Positions 7,683 to 14,256 of a stretch of DNA of 28,156 nucleotides are shown here, in pieces. The notes under the pieces are model-generated. The model was given only the letters and a program-made list of their open reading frames with translations, was not told the origin of the DNA and searched no databases. The stretch comes from a virus. The first letter of the stretch is position 1. Every line of letters starts with the position of its first letter. The position numbers and the translations under genes are program-made. The stretch is from positions 1 through 28,156 of IMG/VR virus record IMGVR_UViG_3300037674_000236, one strand, 5' to 3'.

Positions 7683-7940
7683 ATGATCAAAAGTAACGAC
7701 AAAGCTTACGACGTAGCTAACTTCAAAAATAGCGACTGGGAACTGCTTCAAGAAATAGAAGACGAACTAACAAACTTGTACTGCTTCGGAACCCTTGAAA
7801 AATGGTTAGAAGATGATTTAGAAGAAACCGTTCAAGGACTAGTATCTAGAGGAGATGCTACCCGTGAAAGGATTGCTAGGGTACTGGCTTTTAACACTAT
7901 TAATTGGTTAGTTAAAAACAACAAAATGGTTATAAGTTAG
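7683..7940 (+). CDS. Small acidic unknown protein, moron-like
   Basis: An 85-residue protein on the plus strand inside an otherwise minus-strand block. It is acidic and helical (EIEDELTNLY, KWLEDDLEET), ends with a hydrophobic IARVLAFNTINWLV helix, and has no recognised domain. ATG 7683 follows AAGGAAGGTATTTAA, a very good ribosome-binding site. Codons are more A-rich than in neighbouring genes. It is divergent from the holin and its stop overlaps the 3' end of the phosphoesterase gene by four bases. An independently transcribed lone gene fits a moron, such as a host-takeover or anti-defence protein, but function is unknown. Confidence 0.7.
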   Translation: MIKSNDKAYDVANFKNSDWELLQEIEDELTNLYCFGTLEKWLEDDLEETVQGLVSRGDATRERIARVLAFNTINWLVKNNKMVIS

Positions 7941-9082
7941 CAGTACTCTTGACCTCGGTAGATAGCCCAGTTATCTCTTATTGTAACCATCTCTATGTTG
8001 AACTTACCATCGCCTTCTTCATACTGGACTACACATAAACCCTGTTGCCAGTTTTCATGACGACTAAGAGGACGACCATCTAGGTCGGTGCCCCCCTTAA
8101 CAGACGGTACTGCGCCATCAATACGAGCAAGGCATCCGGGTGATGCGGCTACGACTGTTCGGGGTCCATCATAATCTTCCCTTGTCATCTCCGCCCATTC
8201 ACGTCTATGTATATGCCCGTATAGGACTGACACCTTCTCCCTGTTTAAGTAGGCATGTGCTGTACTTCCACCAGACCTAACTAAGTCACCATGTATAACC
8301 TTTATGTGCTCGTTTATCCAAACACACGAGGCGGGGTATCCAGCTAGATATTCAATATCAAAATCATCTAATCTACATAGACTGGGTACACTAAGCACAG
8401 GCCAACTCTCTGGCCGTGTGCCCACTCGTATACCGAACGCCGCAGTTGCATTATCTAACATAAAGTTAGTAAGCCTCTCCTCATGATTACCAGCGAGCCA
8501 CTTAATCTCAGCGTTAGGTGCGGCCTCTCTTAAAGCGGCACATATCTCAGTTGCTCTATCTATAGAGGCTTGGGTGGTTTGTTGGAAAGCCGGAGTAACC
8601 CTATACTTGCCAAGCTCTGGTAAGTCTAGGTTATCCCCCACAAGTACTACCAACTCTGGGTTGATATCCCTAACCATGGATAGCGACAGACAGATAGCGG
8701 ATTCATCATGTGTAGGTTCTAGATCGCCGTCCTTTGTGCGAAAGTACCCAATCTGCATGTCAGGAAGAACAACACAATCCTTTAACTTCGATTTCTTCTT
8801 GGCGGTAGTACTCTTGGGAAGTTTGATTGTGGGGCCGGGTTCGATGACCGGCCATTGCGGTCCCGCTTCCCACGCCGGAGATATTTGTATACCCACAAGG
8901 TCATGTATTTGTGCATCGCCCTCAGCGTCCTTTGTTAGTGACTGGTATAAAGAAACCTTCTTGATTTCTCCAATGTCTTCTATCTCTATACCCTGACGTT
9001 CAAGTAACTCCGATAGTTTTCCCAGTGCTTGCTTTGGTGGTCCCTTATCTAAATGCTTAGATAATTTACTTTCATTCGTCAT
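7937..9082 (-). CDS. Calcineurin-like metallophosphoesterase
   Basis: A 381-residue enzyme with the full metallophosphoesterase motif series from ATG 9082: PDMQIG (D108, Q110), VLVGDNLD (D150, D153), AGNHEE (N199, H200), VIHGDLV and YGHIHRREW. Two metal ions in such sites hydrolyse phosphoesters or cyclic nucleotides. The first motif has Gln where many family members have His. Residues 1-90 form an N-terminal extension with charged helices and no recognised domain. ATG 9082 sits inside the end of the upstream gene and is better placed than a start 42 bases earlier. The substrate is unknown; DNA repair, nucleotide scavenging or signalling are possible. Confidence 0.8.
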   Translation of the reverse strand: MTNESKLSKHLDKGPPKQALGKLSELLERQGIEIEDIGEIKKVSLYQSLTKDAEGDAQIHDLVGIQISPAWEAGPQWPVIEPGPTIKLPKSTTAKKKSKLKDCVVLPDMQIGYFRTKDGDLEPTHDESAICLSLSMVRDINPELVVLVGDNLDLPELGKYRVTPAFQQTTQASIDRATEICAALREAAPNAEIKWLAGNHEERLTNFMLDNATAAFGIRVGTRPESWPVLSVPSLCRLDDFDIEYLAGYPASCVWINEHIKVIHGDLVRSGGSTAHAYLNREKVSVLYGHIHRREWAEMTREDYDGPRTVVAASPGCLARIDGAVPSVKGGTDLDGRPLSRHENWQQGLCVVQYEEGDGKFNIEMVTIRDNWAIYRGQEYC

Positions 9083-9380
9083 CCGCCGTCTTTCCGGTGT
9101 GGCAATTACACACCTGTCGTACATGTCGTTGAATAGTTGCAGCAGATATGGGATAACCTTGCATGGTCAAAACACTAGATAACCAGCCTGTGGAATAAAC
9201 TTTACGTTGACCATTGTTATTGTCAGAACGCACTTTCTCCAATGCTCTGTCTAGCGCCTGCTGTTCCTCTTTGGATAACTCACCACGAACACGGGAATAT
9301 AAGCATTCCTTTGGCCTTGGGTCACGAAGTGGTGTAGCAAGTGCTTCAACTAATGTGACTGGGGTCTGTTCTTTTCCCAC
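9072..9380 (-). CDS. Small helix-turn-helix-like protein
   Basis: About 102 residues from a GTG at 9380 that has GAAGGAG eight bases upstream; a GTG at 9425 would add 15 residues but has a poorer site. The centre is a charged helix (ELSKEEQQALDRALEKV). The C-terminal half (STGWLSSVLTMQG, then ISAATIQRHVRQVC) has the look of a helix-turn-helix with a recognition helix. Two Cys close the domain in VCNC. It could be a transcription factor or a small DNA-binding packaging protein. The 3' end overlaps the phosphoesterase start by 11 bases. Confidence 0.5.
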   Translation of the reverse strand: MGKEQTPVTLVEALATPLRDPRPKECLYSRVRGELSKEEQQALDRALEKVRSDNNNGQRKVYSTGWLSSVLTMQGYPISAATIQRHVRQVCNCHTGKTADDE

Positions 9381-9440
9381 CGCAAGTACTCCTTCTGCTA
9401 CTACATATCTTACACGACACAGCACCTTCAGGTGTGTGTC

Positions 9441-9704
9441 TCACTTTTTAGTCGTTGACTTCTTCCCTGTTTTCTTTTTAGGCTTAGTGTCATCGTGCCA
9501 CTTTAAGTGGTCAGTGAGTTTCTCACCATTCTGGTTAACAGTCATCTTAACACCTTGCACCATGTGCTTTATGTCATTTAACTTTTCAGACACAACAGCA
9601 TGATCTCTGCGGTTTTCTGCCCTAAATCTATTTAGAAACATACCCAGTAGTCCAAAGACTCCAGTTACGGATGCGGCTATTACGATTGCCCATGCTTCTG
9701 TCAT
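9441..9704 (-). CDS. Small membrane protein, possible second holin or spanin-type protein
   Basis: An 87-residue protein from ATG 9704. That ATG overlaps the upstream stop as ATGA and has GGGAG before it. There is one N-terminal membrane segment (AWAIVIAASVTGVFGLLGMF), then a helical region with possible coiled coil (AVVSEKLNDIKHMVQGV). It ends in a very basic Lys-rich tail (PKKKTGKKSTTKK). This plan is common among phage holin-like proteins. With the r1t-like holin at 7381 it would give two lysis-type membrane proteins. Function is inferred from topology only. Confidence 0.5.
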   Translation of the reverse strand: MTEAWAIVIAASVTGVFGLLGMFLNRFRAENRRDHAVVSEKLNDIKHMVQGVKMTVNQNGEKLTDHLKWHDDTKPKKKTGKKSTTKK

Positions 9705-10567
9705 GCTTTCTCCCAAAATCTTGAATCACGTTTTAAAGGTTTACCACCGGGGGTGACGTACGGTTGACCTACTCTAGCTTCTCCAACTTTTCGCTGACCA
9801 CCACTCTTAGTTGGTTGCGACCTTTCTACACCTCTACCCCCCACCCACAGTACAGCTTGTACATCTTTAGGTGTCACACCAGTGAACCTTGTGTCCTGTT
9901 GACTCAGTTCCGAAGTGGTGGATTGGTAGGCACGCTCATGCCTCTCGTACCTGCTTTCTTTACCGGAGACTAGATTAGCCGTACTTATACCACGGTCATC
10001 TTTCCATCCCCTTCGCTGGTTAGCAACAATATCAGCGGCTCTACCATCAATAGTTACTGAGGTGGAGGTGGGGTCTTCTATGTTTTCAGCAAACTTATGA
10101 GTTTTAGGAGAGGTACTTATTGGTATAACTTCTCTCCATGGTTGTCCACCTAGTATCCTTTCAGCCCTCAAAAGACTAGTGTCATAGGCTGATACTAATG
10201 AAGGAGCTACTTCAGAGAGCATGGCGCTAGTCTCTGGTAGTCGTCGCTGGATGCTTCGACCGTCAGGTGCCTTAACTTTACCAGCCCGCACCATATCCCA
10301 ACCTTCAGCAGGTATATTTTGTATTTCGTCAAGAGCTTTTATATTACGAGCTTCAAAGTCCATGTTTGGCGATACAGCGGCGACAATACCAGCGCCTTGA
10401 GATGGCGTTATACCTATGTTTGATGCCTGTTTTTTAACGGCCTCATGTACTGACGGAAACCAGTTAATACCCTCCTCCACTGTTGAGTCAGGTAAATGCA
10501 ACCCCATCGTAGTCATACGATTGGAAACTGCTCTAAATTGTTGACCGCTAGTTATGTCGTACGGCAC
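9701..10567 (-). CDS. Conserved unknown protein, actinophage type (possibly DUF7178-like)
   Basis: A 288-residue protein whose pattern recalls a family common in actinobacterial phages, which I remember as DUF7178-like but cannot verify. Visible pieces are GAGIVAAVSPNMDFEARN, then KTHKFAENI, a SVTIDGRAADI strand with an Asp, YERHERAYQ, and PKDVQAVLWVGGR near the end. The alternation of these segments suggests a compact helical enzyme or nucleic-acid-binding fold, somewhat like a glycosylase layout, but no catalytic claim is safe. The last 40 residues are basic and Gly-rich. It overlaps the small membrane protein gene by four bases. Confidence 0.5.
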   Translation of the reverse strand: MPYDITSGQQFRAVSNRMTTMGLHLPDSTVEEGINWFPSVHEAVKKQASNIGITPSQGAGIVAAVSPNMDFEARNIKALDEIQNIPAEGWDMVRAGKVKAPDGRSIQRRLPETSAMLSEVAPSLVSAYDTSLLRAERILGGQPWREVIPISTSPKTHKFAENIEDPTSTSVTIDGRAADIVANQRRGWKDDRGISTANLVSGKESRYERHERAYQSTTSELSQQDTRFTGVTPKDVQAVLWVGGRGVERSQPTKSGGQRKVGEARVGQPYVTPGGKPLKRDSRFWEKA

Positions 10568-10593
10568 GGCCGAACCTAACTAAATAGGTCGGA

Positions 10594-11025
10594 CTAGTCG
10601 TTTACGCGAACGGCGCTTGGACGATTCATGTGTGCACCAGAGTTAAAGGAGCGCTCAAATTGAGGCATCCCATCACCTGCAACAACACCCTGAACAAACT
10701 CTCCAAGTACAGACGGTGCCTCGATCCATGAAGCAGACCCAACGTGGGCTCGCTCTTGCATCGTGACTTCGGCTGGTTTGTATACCATGTCTGGATTGTT
10801 GTGATTAGGGCGACCCGGAGCGGATGAAGTGTCAGAGTACGCTCCGATTGCGAAATCGTTTGGTACGTCAGTGTCGGTAGCAACACCCTCTTCAAACCGC
10901 AGCGGTCCACGCTGCATAGGTACATCTGGCCCAAGCGTCCTCTCAAACCCGTGGCTGCCCACCTCTGGGCCGCGTTCCGGGAACTGAGGGGCCGGGGCAA
11001 CAGTTGGATTCATTACATTAGCCAT
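10594..11025 (-). CDS. Unknown Pro-rich protein, probably structural
   Basis: A 143-residue, Pro/Gly/Asn-rich protein with little predicted secondary structure (APAPQFPERGPEVG, SSAPGRPNHNNPD) and a short more ordered stretch (SWIEAPSVLGEFVQGVV). No enzyme motif is present. ATG 11025 has CGGAGGATCTA before it, one of the best ribosome-binding sites in the window, so it is probably made in quantity. It directly follows the terminase gene. Minor virion or packaging accessory protein is a guess from context. Confidence 0.5.
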   Translation of the reverse strand: MANVMNPTVAPAPQFPERGPEVGSHGFERTLGPDVPMQRGPLRFEEGVATDTDVPNDFAIGAYSDTSSAPGRPNHNNPDMVYKPAEVTMQERAHVGSASWIEAPSVLGEFVQGVVAGDGMPQFERSFNSGAHMNRPSAVRVND

Positions 11026-11073
11026 TAGATCCTCCGAAGGATAACTTATAAGTATCTCTCGTATATTCTACCA

Positions 11074-12651
11074 CTAATCAAAGAAGGGATTTTCAGCAAC
11101 TGAGATAGTTGGCATAATATCGTGAACTGTCAAGTGACAGGCTAAAGCCAAGCTGTCTGGGTAGTCATCAAATGCACCCCTCTCATCAGGAGCCTCTGCT
11201 AATAGATATGGTCCACGGTTAACACGCTCTAAGTCAACCATCTGCTGATTAAACTTCTTCCAACGACGTGTTCGCTTCGCTTTTGAGTGCCCCGGTATTA
11301 TAAGCTGATCTCGCTGAATCAACTCTGTCAAATGTACCCACCTCTCATTCTGGGCTTTGGCATCTGACGATAAAGGTAGAACCTCCATGTCTGGAAGTAG
11401 GAGTGCTAGACGTTCCGCTACTGCTCCACCTACTCCTTGAGCATCAATACCTACACGTAATACATCATAATTCCTTACAAAATCAACGATCTTAAAGTAC
11501 TGGGATTCCCAGTCAGTATCGTGTAACTCCATCCAATTCAGTACACGATGCTCAAAGAAACCAAGCCCATCAGGATGATCCCAGTCAACCCATACGGCTG
11601 TAGCCACAGTTGAGTCATTTGAGCGGGCAACATCAATACCAATAACAATAGGGGTACGCCACCACTCTGTAACCAGTGGCATAGACGAGTCATAGAGTCT
11701 GTCTAGGCGCTCCTCCGTAACGAACATACCCTTTTCAAGAATCCAGTGATTAAGGTATGACATACGAAACTCATCGGAATCCTCTCCAATTCGCACTTTT
11801 TCTTTAGATATAAACTTGCCGTAATTGGTATTATATTTGGCAGCAGTACGCCAGTCGTACTCAAAATGTGACTGTCTCTGTCCTCGTTTCTTTGCAATGT
11901 CACGACGTTTATTAAACTGAATCATCTTGTAGAAGTACGACTTGTTACGCGTAGCAGTACCCGTCATTACTATTGATCCGTTATTAAACGCAAGCATAGG
12001 CTTTATAGACTTAGTGACAACAAACTCATCAGCTTCTTGGGCTTCATCTACAACCGCCAAATGGTAGGTCTTTGACTCTATCTTTGCCTTTGGGTTGCAG
12101 GTTTGCATACGGCAAATAGATCCCGAGTTCTTGAGGGACAGTATTTTACCCTTACCTCTAGCGCCACCTGAAGACGCTCGGTCGTCAATCTCTGGATCTA
12201 GTAGAAACTCCATGGCGTGGTCACTAGTTAACCTACTGACTATCCGACTAAAAACTGTGTCAGCCTGATCCTCGGTTGGTGCAAACACCCCGCACCAGAA
12301 ACCTTTATCAAATTTACTCAGCCATACGGGGTAAATCTTTGACAACTTTGGAAGTATCACCATCATGGATGCAATGACGTTTGACAGTACCTCAGACTTA
12401 CCACTCTGTCTAGTGGCTATAAGCGTTAGCTCTTCACCATCTCCTACAACAATGGACTCTATAAAGCGGTAGGCGATAGGAACTTGATAAGGGAATAACG
12501 CGACATCGCAAAACTCCTCAGTAAAAATAACCAACTTGTTACACAACTCAGAAACAAACTCTGCTGAAGCCTCGTCTAGCTCCTCGTCGATATCAGCAAC
12601 GGCATCAAACTCGTCTTCTACTTCCTCGGTGTCTAGAAGTTCAGTGCTCAT
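11074..12651 (-). CDS. terL: Terminase large subunit
   Basis: A 525-residue protein with both TerL domains. ATPase: TRQSGKS Walker A (residues 80-86, K85), LAVVDEAQ Walker B (198-205, D202/E203) and the MTGTATRNKS coupling motif. Nuclease, RNase H-like: VIGIDVARS (D340), VGIDAQGVGG (D403) and DDYPDSLAL (D499) supply three acidic metal ligands. It packages DNA into the procapsid through the portal and cuts the concatemer. An acidic N-terminal extension (residues 1-30) is unusual but not unique. The start overlaps the preceding 78-residue gene by four bases. All key residues are present, so it looks active. Confidence 0.95.
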   Translation of the reverse strand: MSTELLDTEEVEDEFDAVADIDEELDEASAEFVSELCNKLVIFTEEFCDVALFPYQVPIAYRFIESIVVGDGEELTLIATRQSGKSEVLSNVIASMMVILPKLSKIYPVWLSKFDKGFWCGVFAPTEDQADTVFSRIVSRLTSDHAMEFLLDPEIDDRASSGGARGKGKILSLKNSGSICRMQTCNPKAKIESKTYHLAVVDEAQEADEFVVTKSIKPMLAFNNGSIVMTGTATRNKSYFYKMIQFNKRRDIAKKRGQRQSHFEYDWRTAAKYNTNYGKFISKEKVRIGEDSDEFRMSYLNHWILEKGMFVTEERLDRLYDSSMPLVTEWWRTPIVIGIDVARSNDSTVATAVWVDWDHPDGLGFFEHRVLNWMELHDTDWESQYFKIVDFVRNYDVLRVGIDAQGVGGAVAERLALLLPDMEVLPLSSDAKAQNERWVHLTELIQRDQLIIPGHSKAKRTRRWKKFNQQMVDLERVNRGPYLLAEAPDERGAFDDYPDSLALACHLTVHDIMPTISVAENPFFD

Positions 12652-12884
12652 TCTTTTCTTTCAGACAACTCATCCCACATAGTGGCAAGAGTATCTAACC
12701 TATTATTTACCTCATCTGCACCATTGTTATGAAACCTCCATTGATCAAAGGCTTGACCTAGTTGCATTATTTCTAAATCCATCCAGTCGAGTAAGTCCTT
12801 AGTGGACATTTTGGTCACACGGGAAGGACGCTCTAACGTGCGTACTGGATGCTCTTTTTCACCTTGCCAAAACTTCATTACCAT
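12648..12884 (-). CDS. Small protein upstream of TerL, candidate small terminase partner
   Basis: A 78-residue, mostly helical, charged protein (KDLLDWMDLEIMQLGQAF, then NNRLDTLATMWDELSERKE). It overlaps the preceding stop and the terminase start, so all three genes are translationally coupled. Position suggests a small terminase subunit or packaging cofactor. However, it is short for that role and no helix-turn-helix is evident. ATG 12884 is preferred for its GAGGAG ribosome-binding site at eight bases; ATG 12878 is an alternative. Confidence 0.5.
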   Translation of the reverse strand: MVMKFWQGEKEHPVRTLERPSRVTKMSTKDLLDWMDLEIMQLGQAFDQWRFHNNGADEVNNRLDTLATMWDELSERKE

Positions 12885-13288
12885 TCGCCAATCTCCTCTG
12901 GATCTTCAGGTAGAGGCCGACCAACAAGTGAATGTAGGAGACCGGACTCAACCGTGTAATGCTCTGATGGTTTACAAATACCTATTTGGAATGTTCGGAA
13001 TGGAACCACAAACTGTAGTCCATTACCAGTTCGCCATGGATAATCTGTCTCCCTCATAAACGACTTCTGAACACCCACTTTCTTGATGGTGGTCTGACGT
13101 GTAAGCCAATAAATCGGCCCCACCCCCTGAACTAAATCCAGTGTATTTCGCAATACTAGCCACCAACAAATGATACCAGTTATAGAAAAGCCTAGTAAAA
13201 ACCAGCCCCGCATAAAAGGGAGTACTGGTAACAGAAGTAAACCTACAACTAAAGGGCTGTACCCAATAACTTTATTTATAGTAGTCAT
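12878..13288 (-). CDS. Membrane protein of unknown function
   Basis: A 136-residue protein with two adjacent membrane segments at the N-terminus (SPLVVGLLLLPVLPFM and WFLLGFSITGIICWWLVL). A soluble, probably cytoplasmic domain of about 80 residues follows, ending in acidic EDPEEIGEW. No named family is recognised. It begins within the end of a 26-residue membrane peptide gene and overlaps the next gene, so it is embedded in a tightly coupled operon leading to the terminase. It may help in membrane-linked steps such as superinfection control or lysis timing, but this is speculation. Confidence 0.6.
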   Translation of the reverse strand: MTTINKVIGYSPLVVGLLLLPVLPFMRGWFLLGFSITGIICWWLVLRNTLDLVQGVGPIYWLTRQTTIKKVGVQKSFMRETDYPWRTGNGLQFVVPFRTFQIGICKPSEHYTVESGLLHSLVGRPLPEDPEEIGEW

Positions 13289-13352
13289 ACCATGTATACA
13301 GTATCATTACTCCAAAGACAATCAATACCCCTACAGTTAACCAGTACCACAT
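13272..13352 (-). CDS. 26-residue single-pass membrane microprotein
   Basis: ATG 13352 sits one base after the stop of the KTSC gene. It opens a 27-codon frame whose product is almost all hydrophobic (begins MWYWLTVGVLIVFG) and ends in an aromatic, Lys-terminated tail (YTWYDYYK). Its last 17 bases overlap the start of the next membrane protein. Location in an otherwise unexplained gap, ideal membrane-helix composition and overlap with both neighbours support real coding. It may pair with the two-segment membrane protein encoded next. Confidence 0.55.
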   Translation of the reverse strand: MWYWLTVGVLIVFGVMILYTWYDYYK

Positions 13353-13353
13353 A

Positions 13354-13755
13354 CTACATCCCGGCGAAATAATCGCTTACTTCTGATTCTGAAGCCCTGT
13401 TGTAGTTATAGGAGTTCATCTGAGCGTTAATATAGCGACCAACTGAAGATGCTGTTACAAACTCGTTGTATATGCTAAAAGGCACATCGTAGTAGGCCCA
13501 CGGGTCGTCGTACTTATGAAACCTTACAAAAACGGTACCAACACCAGACTCAGCGTCATTCGGATCGTATGGGACATACCGTATAGCTGCTACTCTAGAA
13601 CTATCTACATACACAGGCTCAAAGTATCCCGGTCCCGGCTCTTCCCCAGCGGCTACTTTTCTCTGATCTTCTCTTTCTCGTTCCTTAGTGAACGTGAAAT
13701 CAGTTGAACCAGCGGTGCCTTTAGCCTCGCCTTTATCAGGTCTCGCTGTTGCCAT
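13354..13755 (-). CDS. KTSC-domain protein
   Basis: A 133-residue protein. Residues about 50-125 match the KTSC domain pattern: DSSRVAAIRYVPYD, a VFVRFHKYDDPWAYYDVP beta pair, then the YNEFVTASSVGRYIN segment. These small domains occur widely in phage and bacterial proteins, alone or fused to larger ones; a nucleic-acid or lysyl-tRNA-synthetase-related role has been suggested but not settled. The N-terminal 45 residues are charged and disordered. The start overlaps the end of the small coiled-coil gene by 20 bases. Confidence 0.75.
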   Translation of the reverse strand: MATARPDKGEAKGTAGSTDFTFTKEREREDQRKVAAGEEPGPGYFEPVYVDSSRVAAIRYVPYDPNDAESGVGTVFVRFHKYDDPWAYYDVPFSIYNEFVTASSVGRYINAQMNSYNYNRASESEVSDYFAGM

Positions 13756-13915
13756 CCTCTGTAGACTCCTCTGAGATTAATTCCTCAACACGAGCCTTAA
13801 GTTCTGTCACCATTGCAGAAAGTACGATGTTTTCTCCCTGCAACCCATTTACACGGGTCTGAAGTTCATTAATGATCGTTTGAGGATTGATGCTTATTTC
13901 TGGTTCGTTATCCAC
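13736..13915 (-). CDS. 59-residue coiled-coil protein
   Basis: GTG 13915, five bases after AAGGAG, opens a 59-residue frame in a gap that otherwise looks empty. Residues 13-50 show heptad spacing of Ile, Leu and Val (IINELQTRVNGLQ, then LKARVEELISEE), a leucine-zipper-like helix able to dimerise. The tail is acidic (ESTEDGNSE). It overlaps the KTSC gene start by 20 bases. It may be an assembly chaperone or a partner of the KTSC protein; no family is recognised. Confidence 0.6.
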   Translation of the reverse strand: MDNEPEISINPQTIINELQTRVNGLQGENIVLSAMVTELKARVEELISEESTEDGNSET

Positions 13916-13969
13916 TTTTACTCCTTAAAGTATCCAAATTAAGTACGTATACAGTCTAGCACTACGGAA

Positions 13970-14239
13970 TTATAATACTTCAATAAAAATACACTCACCG
14001 GGACACTCGTCTGCCGCCTCTATGGCTGCTTCAACATCTGAGCCGGGAACTGTTGCCAAGCCATCTGCCATCTGTAGTATTGGTTCTTCATAGACGTTGG
14101 TTCCATCGTTGTACACCGTAGGCCAATTCTCTTCTTTGACATAGGCAAGACCATCCGTTCCCATAGCAAAAACCGATGGGCAGATTTCTTCACATAGTCC
14201 GTCCCCTGTACAAAGATCTTGGTCGATCCAAACTTTCAT
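13970..14239 (-). CDS. Ferredoxin, Pyrococcus/actinobacterial single-cluster type
   Basis: An 89-residue small iron-sulfur protein. From ATG 14239 it begins MKVWIDQDLC and shows C-x2-D-x2-C-x3-C-P (C10, D13, C16, C20), then a late CPGEC (C79, C83). Pyrococcus furiosus ferredoxin has the same spacing with Asp as a cluster ligand, so a [3Fe-4S] or [4Fe-4S] cluster is expected. An insertion of about 25 residues lengthens the middle. ATG 14239 has GAGG at correct spacing and gives a normal ferredoxin N-terminus; ATG 14260 overlaps the lipoprotein stop and adds seven residues. It may feed electrons to redox enzymes during infection. Confidence 0.8.
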   Translation of the reverse strand: MKVWIDQDLCTGDGLCEEICPSVFAMGTDGLAYVKEENWPTVYNDGTNVYEEPILQMADGLATVPGSDVEAAIEAADECPGECIFIEVL

Positions 14240-14256
14240 TTTTACATCCTCATGTT

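Noticed and set aside
8574-8996. Plus-strand open frame of 140 residues
   Set aside because: Antisense to the phosphoesterase gene, which has all its catalytic motifs on the minus strand; no domain is seen in this frame.
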